Shown here: positions 1 through 9,039 of the stretch, one piece after another
How positions within the stretch are numbered: position 1 is the stretch's first letter
How the letters are laid out: each line of letters begins with the position of its first letter
From: Larix sibirica
Lineage: Eukaryota > Streptophyta > Pinopsida > Pinales > Pinaceae
Length of the DNA: 18,670 nt
Assembly (NCBI GenBank): GCA_004151065.3
Contig: NWUY0300008019.1
Coordinates: forward strand, 57,460-76,129
Direction: 5' to 3'
Notes under the pieces: model-generated
Databases searched by the model: none
Seen by the model: the letters and a program-made list of their open reading frames with translations, nothing else
What the model was told of the DNA's origin: nothing
Made by a program: the position numbers and the translations under genes

Positions 1-432
1 CAATAAAATGCAACTAAATTAATTTAAACATAATTCTAATATTACCTATGTCATGAAAAATATGTTGTGACATCCCCTCCAATCCAACCCCGCGTAAGGA
101 TATGGCACAAGTTCATTGTATGATCATCCTCGCTAGATAGTAATTAGAGTACCTCTAAGGTGATTCTTGTTGGGAACTCCAACTATCCCCTCTTGGGAAG
201 CATCTGTCCCCACATCTGCATCTGCACCTTAGTCATCTCCCTAGGATGGCGATCGTCAAATGACGGCCTCATGACCAGAAACATCTCAAAAAAAACAAAA
301 AATCTCTAAAGCATCAGGGAAGTTGACCCTCCCCTCAAACTATGCACATCATCAATCCAAAGAACAACAAAATTGCCGCAAAGAAATGGAAAACCACCTA
401 ATTGATCTAAGTCTCCACACTAAAGAATCTAC
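1..432. other. Unassigned non-coding sequence
   Basis: No reading frame, repeat or RNA gene that I can support. The minus strand of about 150-260 reads briefly as an Asp/Gly-rich peptide downstream of the frame at 433-735, so this may be its decayed continuation. That is only a guess. Confidence 0.4.
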
Positions 433-735
433 TTAATACAATAGAGGGAAACAAATGCGTTGTCCATCAGTGGTTAAATGTGCATCTGTCATAACCAAAA
501 GAGAGAGGCACCTAACCTCCTCTCCACTGAAAGAATCAATACGCAATTGTCCTTCAAAAACCTGTAAAAGAGCAGGGTCAATGACTTGGTCACTAATATA
601 TCTATGAGAGTACACAAATTGACTCTCCACTGCAACACCAAGTGGTACATCAAGGAACTGGGAAATCCTCCCCTCCCTTGGATATACAAGTGATGAAGTA
701 GATGTCCTCCTCTATGGGATGAAACCATAGATCAA
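433..735 (-). pseudogene. Decayed minus-strand ORF fragment, probably retroelement-derived
   Basis: Read on the minus strand from about 735, one frame starts FDLWFHPIEEDIYFIT and runs to EDFP. After a small frameshift near 655, a second frame continues QFLDVPLGVAVESQ and stays open to a TAA at 433, for about 100 codons in total. The two halves read as one soluble, mixed-charge protein, with no membrane segment or catalytic motif that I recognise. The start of the segment (W, then an acidic E-x-D, then Ile and a small-residue/Gly turn) resembles the WLDELMEIDAAVIRQ...GLPRLG stretch in the extra ORF of the large element at 5121-14657. This suggests a piece of another retroelement accessory ORF. 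Product unknown; the family link is an inference from a short motif. Confidence 0.45.
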
Positions 736-1097
736 AACCAAACCGAAAGGCTTTCCCACATTGATCCTAACAACAGATCAACTACCTCAAAAAAATTTAG
801 TTCCCCTTTTGATCCAGGAGGATACAAAACACTCAAAAATTGATAGTGTCAAATGCTAATGGAAATGAAGCCGTTGCATAGGGTTCAACAATATATTTCC
901 AACAATGCTTGAATGCCTCAAACATACATCATATGAGGAAGATATGGCCTTCTGAAGTTTTGACATAACATGAGGAAAAATGGAAAAAGGGGTTGACACA
1001 TGGCAGGCCCATAGGTTTCCAGGTGGCATGACCATACAACTAACTTTGTAGAATGATTTCATGTTGACATTAGCATGGTGTTGTGGAAACACAAGAG

Positions 1098-1330
1098 GCT
1101 GCCATGTGTCTCCCAGAAATGGACGAATTGGCACCCAGTCAGACCAATCCAAAAGTTCCACGTGTGGTGATGATGTGGCATGCTAACATGGCATGATGAC
1201 GTGGTAGGTGAATGGGCCACAATGTTGACATGGCATGCTGACTATGTGGTGATGTGGCATAAAGAGGGCTGAAGTGGCTCAGTGGCAGGGAACCACGTAG
1301 ACCAATCAAGAGATGCCACGTGGAACCCTA
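1098..1330 (+). promoter_or_regulatory. Repeated CCAAT / ACGT-core module block (possible promoter or LTR U3)
   Basis: A module AGACCAATC, about 10 bases, then CCACGTG occurs at 1141-1167 and again at 1299-1323, in the same orientation. Further ACGT cores lie at 1198-1204 (GACGTGG) and 1293-1298 (CCACGT). A TGCCATGTG at about 1100 looks like a deaminated copy. Short GTGGCATG/TGACATGGCATG units fill the space between. G-box (CACGTG) and CCAAT motifs are classical plant promoter elements. The block ends about 65 bases before the ATG of the 1388-3652 frame. The function as a promoter is inferred, and simple repetitive sequence is the alternative. Confidence 0.35.
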
Positions 1331-1387
1331 AAAAATCCTATGTTGGCTTATGGATCGAAAAGAGGAGAAGAGAAGCTCCAAGCAAAA

Positions 1388-3652
1388 ATGGATATTAGTG
1401 AGCTTGAGGAGGTCCCATAGCCTAAAAAGGATATAATAGAAACTTAGGGAGAAATCCAAGTAGTGGTGTGTGGAGAAGAACCTAATGAAGTCCCAAGGGA
1501 GATAACAGAATTAATTGCACCATCATCAACTAGTATATGAGGGCCACCTATGAGGTACAAACATTTTCCTTCTCTTGAATTCACAATTCCACAAGGTCTG
1601 CAAGCCTCACCTTCAAGAAGCCATGTACCTGTTCAGACAGATTTGCAGGCAGGGTACATAAACATCAGAGAAAAGAGCATGAGGTTAATTAATGACATCA
1701 GGAAACAAATTCATGCGGTTGAAAAGAGACTTATTACTGTAGCTAACCACCAGCATGATACTTTCAAATTTTCACTAGTTGAACCAAAGGTTCCCAAGCC
1801 CTCAAATTTGAGTGATTAGAAATCGGAAGAACACATAGTGGATTTTAAAGAGTTTGGAAAGCTTGACAAGCTTGATTTCTATAAGCAAGCTTGTGATATG
1901 ATATTCATAGAAGTTTTGAAATCAGTAAAAGAAGATAGAAGGCTAAGAATAGCTTTATAAAAGTTTGAACAATTGTGGAAGACTAAGAAATGGACTACTC
2001 GAACCAAACAAGTGACCATTAATGAGTTGGAGGAAAAGGTCATAACACTGGGAGCTAATTCTTCTAATGGAGCTCAAATCAAACCATTGATTGAGAAGAA
2101 GGACAATGAAATAGCACACTTAAGGAAGAAGCTAAAAAATCCTACCACATAGCCAATTCAAATAGAAGAATTGAAGCAAGTACAAACTAAAAAAAAACAA
2201 ATATATGCTATCATGATGGAGTGTCAACATTTAGCAGAAGAGAGGAAGGATAAAATTAATGATCTTTAGTGGCAGATAACTTCCCTGAAATTACAAAATA
2301 CAAAACTATTAGCTGACAATGTTCCTCAAACATAAGCACCTACATTTCCAGCAGAGAATCCACTAGATGTAGGAGTAGCAACAACAAATAAGGAGCATAA
2401 GCAGCCAGATACTACCCCTGAGACAATTCATATTAATTTAATTGAAGAAGATAATACAGTTCAGCCGTCAAATACATAGCCAATTCTATAGGAGGATGAT
2501 AAAGATAAAATGATCCAAGAGATGGAAGCTGAGATAAATCAGAAAAATGAAAGAATCTTGGAATTAGAAGGCCAGGTAAGAAAACAAGAAGATGGCATGG
2601 ATGACTTGGAAGCTGAGATCAATGAGTTAAAAATCCAAGTAACAAAATTGCAGTTAGATGTTCAAGGGGGGCAACTTTTAAGAAGAACCACTCAAACTTT
2701 ATGGGACAAGATAACCCAATGGTTTATAAAGAAATGAGATTACTTTGAGGTAATCCAAGATGATTTAGACATGGAAACATCAACCCAAAAGGAATACAAG
2801 TATGTGGAAAATCAATTGGGAGAAATGCCCAAACAGGCAAGCCAAGTCATTGCCTATCTCAATAGAAGGACCAATAAATAGTTGGTTGATCTTGGAATTG
2901 ATAATAGAACTCAGATCATAAAGACAACTAGGCTGGTGATCATGAAGCATAGATATTTGCTAAGAATGAAAGATAATATCAAGCAACTAACATAAGAGAT
3001 CATTTATTTCAAGGGACTTTTTAAATAAGTAATGAACCTTGGTTTACCTTCTCCTTGGGATGGTAATGAAGACGTTTATCCCAAGTAATAATATTAGAGA
3101 CATCTATCCCAAAAGAGAGATGAACTAACGCGTGAAGCTATAGATGGGGAAGTTAGTGGAGAACAGGTTGTAGGTAGGCTCAAGAGTGGTTTTGAAATCC
3201 TACTTTTATTAAAGGGTGTTGCTAGGAAATTGGGACCTATTTCATATGAGAAAACCACCAATGTTGAGATATATCTAGAGGAATTAAAAGCACATAGATT
3301 CCATAGTGAGAAAGAATGGCAGTCAGTGGTTCAATATCATAAATTACGCTTTCCACCTAGAGTACCAACATCAGGGCAGTCATCTGGACAATCAACATGT
3401 CATCCTTCAAGTCAAGCAATAGAGCAGCCCTCAACGTAGATTCCAAGTCAATTTGCAAATAAGCCTACTCCCTTAGCTTTCATGCCACCTGTAGGGCAAG
3501 TAAATATACAAATTATGCATCAAATGAGCTAAGCAGGCATCCCTCAAGTGAGACGGGTAGGATCTCATCCAGCTAATCATCCAAATGTTTATATGAGAGG
3601 TCATATTACATCAACAAGAGGGAAAAAGAAGACCTTGTATAAGAGGAGATAA
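1388..3652 (+). pseudogene. 755-codon coiled-coil, Gln/Pro-rich ORF with 18 internal stops and no frameshift
   Basis: The reading frame runs from the ATG at 1388 (MDISELEEVP) to the TAA at 3650-3652. Charged, low-hydrophobicity protein sequence continues the whole way without a change of frame. Internal stops are TAG or TAA where the context suggests Gln, plus two TGA. Residues about 230-320 and 375-430 are heptad-like coiled coil rich in Glu, Lys and Leu (e.g. MIQEMEAEINQKNERILELE). Residues about 660-745 are Ser/Gln/Pro-rich low complexity, and the C-terminus is basic (TSTRGKKKTLYKRR). There is no zinc knuckle, protease, polymerase or membrane segment. I do not recognise the family. It could be an accessory or gag-like ORF of a non-autonomous retroelement, or a decayed host gene. 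The start is chosen because the in-frame sense-like sequence begins there, right after the repeated promoter-like block. Confidence 0.6.
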
Positions 3653-4419
3653 AGTGAAAATACTGTTAAGTCAGAGTGAAAATTAAAGTGAAAAGGACAA
3701 AGCTAAAAGACAGTTACAAAGTTGTTAAAGTTAACAGAATTCAGTTACAATGTAAAAGGAAAAGCCTCATCTAACTCATTGTAAAAGGATGGAAATTTTT
3801 GTAGAGGGCCTCTAGGGAGTTGTTGAGTCGATTGAACTCTTTATACTTGTAATTGAATTTCTGAGATTAAGATTGTAGATAATTTGCAAATAAGTTTCCC
3901 TCTATAAACTGTATTTCTCTATGTTTATCCATATTTTCTCAATCCATGTAACTATCTCATTGACATAATATCAAGATTTGAGCAACAAATTTGATCATTT
4001 ATGTGTTGTAAATGCATGTATTATTGAGTTTAAAGATGTTATCAGAGATTTTATTTTTCCATAACCTCTGGTCCATTTCCAAGACATGTATGCAGACTGT
4101 TTGTAGCTAAAATTTTCATTTATTATGGTGTATGTACATGTTGTGCTGCCAGATGAATTCTTATAGGTTTATGCGATGTTATATGTTTTGTCTTAGCTGC
4201 TGAATTATTTGTTAAAGCTCAATACACTATTATGCCATTGAATACCAAATAATCGTCCTACAGGCATCTCTGATATTCTAAAATGTTTCCATATGTTGAA
4301 TTCACCCTCATTTATAATCAAAGCACTATTATGCTCTGTAAAATTCCTATGGAATGATGTTGTTTGTATCCAGTCAGTTCATGTTGTTCCATTCGTAGAT
4401 TTATTCAAGAAAAGTTAAA
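3653..4419. other. Unassigned AT-rich sequence downstream of the 755-codon frame
   Basis: There is no sustained reading frame. The first 150 bases are rich in AGTGAAAA/GTAAAAGGA units, and a TTGTAATTGAATTT stretch at about 3848 and TTGTAAATGCATG at about 4006 resemble plant 3'-end signals. It could be the 3' untranslated region or 3' LTR of the element carrying the frame at 1388-3652. I found no second copy in the window to prove an LTR. Confidence 0.3.
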
Positions 4420-4916
4420 CCCATAGTTTAAATTCTTTAAAGATCCATCTCAGAGATCTATAAAAGTTGAGCCCTATCATGCCCTGGAATTGTACTACTT
4501 TCAACCTAGGATGCCTCGAGGCACTAACATGAGCAATGAGGTAATGGAGCACTAACCCTGTCTGAGTCAAGTGATGAATATCAAGAAGATGTGGAAGAGG
4601 AAGCATCCTCGGTGGCTCCTAATCTAGATTGGTATAGATAGGCTTGGGAGCACTACATTTGTCGAAAAATACTAGAAGCATGGAAGTTAACAAGTTGAGA
4701 CTCATGTTACTTACGGAACCAAAACCAACATGTCAAAGTCTTGATATTAATGAAATCCTTCAGCACCATTTGCATGTTGAGCTTAGTCTGGTATCATTTT
4801 GGAGTCAACTAGATGATGAAAGACAAGTCGTGAATAGAATTTGGACTAAATGTTGTAGGGAGAAGCTAACTGGATATATATTGTACTCGAGGATGGCGAA
4901 AATGAATCACTTGTAA
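4420..4916 (+). pseudogene. Unidentified plus-strand open-frame fragments
   Basis: From about 4421 one frame reads FKFFKDPSQRSIKVEPYHAL and continues to about 4553. A second frame then gives an acidic stretch, SSDEYQEDVEEEASSVAPN, and LDWYR (stop) AWEHYIC to about 4660. A third frame is open from 4644 to 4916 and ends KLTGYILYSRMAKMNHL. The shift from frame to frame, with plausible protein sequence in each, suggests a decayed gene with frameshifts, but I recognise no domain. It ends about 200 bases before the LTR at 5121, so it could be the 5' part of the plus-strand element whose gag resumes at 14660, split by the minus-strand insertion. Low certainty. Confidence 0.25.
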
Positions 4917-5120
4917 ATATTTAGGATCTCATGGGAACTGCGCCCAAATGGAATTAACTACTAAAGAAGATAAAATGATGTATATTGGGGGTTGTGAAAA
5001 GAGACATAACCAAGAAGAAATAGTCTAGATCAAATATAAATATCAAAGTTGTCAAATAGACAAATTCAATCAAGAAAAATGAAGTCAAGAGACATCGATA
5101 AAAAACATAATAATAGCAGT
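4917..5120. other. Left flank of the large minus-strand element
   Basis: An A- and K-codon-rich stretch. Plus-strand translation gives short Lys/Glu/Gln-rich pieces (e.g. EKRHNQEEIV) with stops. It abuts the LTR at 5121. The five flanking bases here (gcagt) and after the other LTR (tcaat) match at only three positions, so no clear target-site duplication survives. Confidence 0.35.
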
Positions 5121-5287
5121 TGTTGCAATCTAGGGGATTACATTCATTGGTTATTGTTGATATACATTAAGATATATATACATGCATAAAGAGACAAGAG
5201 TATATATGATACCAATAATCCGTTATATTATCAATATAAGGACAAATTTACAGCATAAATTGATGTCATTTCCATACATACAAATCA

Positions 5288-5301
5288 ACATATATAAATG
5301 C
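5288..5301 (-). promoter_or_regulatory. Candidate TATA box in LTR
   Basis: The minus strand reads CATTTATATATGTT downstream of the U3 TTGACT cluster, a position suitable for an LTR promoter. The equivalent site in the other LTR (about 14543-14556) is GTATTTATACATG, partly conserved. This is sequence-pattern evidence only. Confidence 0.3.
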
Positions 5302-5324
5302 ACATCACTCTTCACATATGTTGG

Positions 5325-5391
5325 TTGACTTTCTAGGCCAATCGACTAGTTGACTGTCAGTCAACTGGTGGGCCTATTCGACTAATTGACT
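5325..5391. promoter_or_regulatory. Cluster of four TTGACT (W-box-like) hexamers with a dyad
   Basis: TTGACT occurs on the plus strand at 5325-5330, 5350-5355 and 5386-5391 and on the minus strand at 5359-5364. Two of these form the dyad AGTTGACTG-T-CAGTCAACT (5348-5366). TTGAC[C/T] is the core of the W-box bound by WRKY factors in plants. In the 5' LTR only TTGACC at 14581-14586 and a minus-strand TTGACT at 14632-14637 survive. The regulatory role is inferred. Confidence 0.4.
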
Positions 5392-5405
5392 AGGCCATTC
5401 CAACA

Positions 5406-5419
5406 TCTCCCCTATTCTC
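5406..5419 (-). other. Polypurine tract (plus-strand DNA primer site)
   Basis: The minus strand reads GAGAATAGGGGAGA immediately before the 3' LTR. It is 13 of 14 purines and ends exactly at the LTR boundary, as expected for the RNase H-resistant primer of LTR retrotransposons. It independently supports the minus-strand orientation and the LTR end at 5405. Confidence 0.8.
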
Positions 5420-5700
5420 AAAATCTTCTTCGTCCCGGAGAAGGGAATTGTTGGAACAAAATTATTTTTTACAAAAAATATACTTTTACAAAATGTATAT
5501 TACAATTTCTTAAGGTTTATCAATTTCTATGCTTTCATTCAACACTAGTTTTTTATTGTAGGATGTGCTTGGTTGAAAGAAATTCTCGACTAGTATTATA
5601 TGTGTTGGTTGTAGTAGTGGCTCTAGATGAGAAACATCAAAGTCAATAATTGATTTATAGATGTGTTCCATTAACAATTGTAGCTTATTTTGCATCCCCT
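5420..5700 (-). other. 3' non-coding tail of the element
   Basis: This lies between the decayed end of the extra ORF and the polypurine tract. The minus-strand open stretch at 5510-5695 (MQNKLQLLMEHIYK...) may be the last codons of the extra ORF, but I cannot place its true stop. Confidence 0.4.
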
Positions 5701-8600
5701 ACCACTCTTCAATAATATCTTAAATAGAAAAATTGATAGTTTTGAGGTCGGTTAACATACTGACTATCTCTGCAAGAGGAACTTGTGCCCGATCTTGGAA
5801 GTCGAAACTTGCATTGCCGTTTGTTTTTTTATATCTATATATATAATAAATACATGCGTTGGAGTATTCTTTCAACTTCATTATGTATCATTTTTCCTTC
5901 CTCCATCCATTTTCTTATTCCTGTTGTAATTCTTCTTGATGTTGTCTTCATTTTTGGAGTAATTGTTCTAGTGCTTCCCATTCCCTGTTTTCCATTGTTT
6001 TTTGTTATTGAGTGGTCAAGTCTTCTAAAACCATTTGATTATCCATCAGTTTTTTGCAGACGTGAGCAAAGTATGATGGCCAACTGTCAAAAATTGTATT
6101 GGATGTTGCAGCGCATGCTTCTATCTGTGCAAGTTGTTCTTTGAGGCGGTGTAGTCTATCGTATTCTTGAGCTAATAGGGATATTGTTTGTCCATCTAAT
6201 GTCTTCTAATTTCCCATACGGATATGATGTTGGTTTCTAATTTATGATACTAAATTTTGAATACAGGCGACGAGATCCCTAGATTCTTATTGCAATTCAA
6301 TTCCCATATAATTTGTTTCTTTTGTTTTACATTTTTTCCAAGCCTTTGTTTCTTTTTTATGCTTATGGTCTCTAGCTTTGACAAGGTCCTTCCGTCTCCT
6401 ATCCTTCTCCTTTGTAACTAATTTTTCCATTTGTTGGAGTTCATGGTCAATTGTCATTTTGGGCTTGAATATGATTGTAACATGACCATACTCCCACTCC
6501 CTCATCTGAAATGGTCCTCGTGCCTAAGTTGATTCCTTGGATTCTTCCTCATTTCAGTTGTCATGCACTTCTGTTGGTCTAGTGTGATGTGGTATTTGTG
6601 CCTTTTATGCCTGATAATTCGACGTATGACCCTATGGAGTAAGTGGATTTGTTGTGGGGTCAATTGTTTTGGAATCGAATATGATGGAGCCTAATGTTGT
6701 GGAGTTGACTGTTGTTATTGAATAATCGGTATTCAATAAAGAGGTGTTGATTCCTATGTTAAGTCCACCTAATTACTAACCGTCGGTTTGTCGATTGTTG
6801 GTTTGTCAAATGTTTGTGGTCAAGTTAGAATATTAGGTGGCTTATCCATGATTTTATTTAGACATCCCTCACCTATCCCCCCCATATACATTTCTACCTA
6901 GAATTATTTTCTACGCTTATTTTATTCTTCATGGCATTCATGATTATTTATTTTTTCTCTTGCCATTACTTGCATATAGTCTATGACAACACTCGACTCC
7001 ATGATTAGTTTCTTCTTATTTTTTTTCTATCTAGTGGATTTTGCACCTTATTCCACTGATAATACTTTTGAAATCACCTATTCCATGTGCTTCTTTAGCT
7101 TTGATTAATTCCAATTGATAGGTCCTATTGTGGGGATATTTATTTATGGATCTTCCCTGATTTCCTCACTAGAATCATTAATATCAACTATTGTTTCTTT
7201 TGTCTTACTTCCTTCTAATTTATTCTTGATAGGAGTCATTACTATCAACTCCTTGCAAGATTTAAATGAAGTGATATGTAGTTTTGCTTCCCTTTATTAT
7301 TCCATCTCCCCATTTTAAAGTGGTGTTATGATTTGTTGCACTTCCCCCCTCGCTAATGGGGGAACCCTATATTTTGTGTTTGATTTTCACGATAAGTCCA
7401 TAAAATTTTGGTCTATTGATGGGTAATAGGCCAATTCTTCAGGCCCCTTTCCTACATCATGTACACACTACACTTTTGTGCAATCCAAGTCAAGCTAGAT
7501 ATGAGTAGTTCATAGCAGGTTTCTTCTTACATCCTATGGTACCTACCATCTTCAACATGCTACTCTCAAATTATTAAACCAATGAGAAAAAATTTCCTTG
7601 GGAGTGAGGCTCATAGTCAACCCTATCCATCTATTTGAAAAGAATTGTAGGTTTACCATAGTCGGCACGATCCCCGATGTGAACATCGGTTCCTCAACTA
7701 GTAATCTTCTTGGCATTGCTATCCAAATTAGCAAGGATGGATATTTGATTGCTTGCACTATCTCCTGACATTCAGACAATTTACTTTCATGATGTCGGTG
7801 AGATGTTCATCCCAAATAAATACTTTCCCCTATTCATCAATTTGCTTGATTGCTTCGAGCATGGTGATTTTAACATTAGAGGCTTGACTTATGCTCGTGA
7901 GGAAAAGTGAAACTATGATGCCATCCCATTTGATCCTGGGATATTTCACCACACTAATTATAATATCCTTTGATTTTTTTTCCTTGTTGTGACCCTATGA
8001 ATTCCTCTACTAATTCTAATGGTTGAGTCGTAATCGGGACTGAGCCACCCAACCTTGGTAGTCCTATTACTTGTCTGATTACAGCTGCATCAATTTCCAT
8101 CAGTTCATCAAGCCAAAGCTTCCCCATGTGATATATTCTCATAAGTAATCGTATTGCTTGTTCCTTCAACCCATCAAATCCTAATATCATATATTCATTG
8201 AGGTATGACCTGATAACCGCTTTTCATAGTGTTCTACTTTCCTAACTCCATTTTAACCTGATCACGACCTAATTCTTCAATGCTTATCCCAATTTTTGTC
8301 TTTTGCTTTGAATCATCAGATTCAATCAATTCTCTTTTCCAACTTTGGTTGAAATGCGATGCCTTCTCTATGCTTGGTTCAAGGTTCTTTCTCACCCTTT
8401 TGTGGCTTCATTGTTGGGTCTACCGCTCCCTTCATTTTTGGTGGAATTCTTATTATCTACGTTTCTTCTGTCACTTTTGCTTCTGCTACAAGCTTCACTC
8501 CACTCTACTATATTCTTCGCTCTACTTAGTGTTTCCACACTTAGAATTTCTTGAAATGTGTTTCAATGCATCTGATTTTATGTATTTATGGTTGATTTTG
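5700..8600 (-). pseudogene. Long extra ORF downstream of integrase (unknown product)
   Basis: It is in the same sense as gag-pol and begins about 450 bases after integrase ends. From high to low coordinates: a Ser/Arg/Asn-rich polar N-terminus (about 8420-8580); a folded-looking region (8190-7954) with MILGFDGLKEQAIRLL, then WLDELMEIDAAVIRQ and GLPRLG; a Trp/Ile-rich region (about 7950-7550) with KYPRIKWDGIIVSLF, KVFIWDEHLTDIM and, after a frameshift, LSECQEIVQAIKYPSLLIW; then a long Lys/Glu-rich tail including a probable coiled coil at 6505-6287 (e.g. MEKLVTKEKDRRRKDL). No signal peptide or membrane helix is visible, so the env-like position is not matched by an env-like protein. I do not recognise the family. 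The segment around GLPRLG recalls accessory ORFs of plant gypsy elements, but that is a weak inference. It would have been roughly 900 or more codons and is now broken by frameshifts and many stops. Confidence 0.6.
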
Positions 8601-9039
8601 AGAATAATTTGATTTATTCGATTTTTTAATGTTCAAATCGATGTGAATTTGATTGTGTGAAAGTTTTAAACGTTGGAATGAGTGGTATTAATGAGGTTAG
8701 TTGTATTGTCATCACTTGATTTTCATGTTTTTTTATTCCACTGTCTTTTCTACTTTTCTAGTCGACTCTTGTATCGCTTATTCTAGTCAATATTTTCTCA
8801 ATCGATGGATTTCCCACCGACTATTTCCTTTTGGCTTCTATCGCCTAACTATCCTTGTTCCATTGATGGTCACTCAGTCAACAACCCGTGGTCGATTTTC
8901 AACGAGTAAATTATTCATTTGTTTGTCTTCATTTGTTTGTCTTTATTGCTTTGGTTGCTTATTAATGCTTTATAGTTTCCCTATCTAGCTTACTGCTTTT
9001 TCTAACTCCTAATTATGTACATATCTCCACGCTTCTTTT

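Larger units (their letters stand above)
5121..5405 (-). repeat. 3' LTR (285 bp) of the minus-strand element
   Basis: It starts TGTTGCAATCTAGGGGATT and ends TTCCAACA on the plus strand, with short inverted terminal repeats TGTTG/CAACA. It aligns end to end with 14377-14657. On the element's own strand the U3 part is at the high-coordinate end (about 5290-5405). It holds four TTGACT hexamers, a near-perfect dyad (5348-5366) and a TATATA-type sequence (5288-5301). This copy retains more of these motifs than the other. Confidence 0.92.

Noticed and set aside
856-1161. 101-codon minus-strand ORF starting MELLDWSDW
   Set aside because: It overlaps the repetitive CCAAT/G-box block and shows no domain or decay pattern of a former gene. 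Probably chance, though not excluded.
1388-3652. Ciliate-like genetic code with TAA/TAG as glutamine
   Set aside because: Two in-frame TGA codons, neighbouring plant LTR elements with the same kinds of stops, and CpG depletion all favour cytosine deamination.
8280-8612. Plus-strand hydrophobic Phe/Leu/Ser-rich ORFs here and at 5785-6144, 8701-8988, 10107-10514 and 12765-12950, which look like membrane proteins
   Set aside because: They are antisense shadows of the Lys/Glu-rich minus-strand retroelement ORFs. Antisense AAG/GAA gives CTT/TTC, hence false hydrophobicity.
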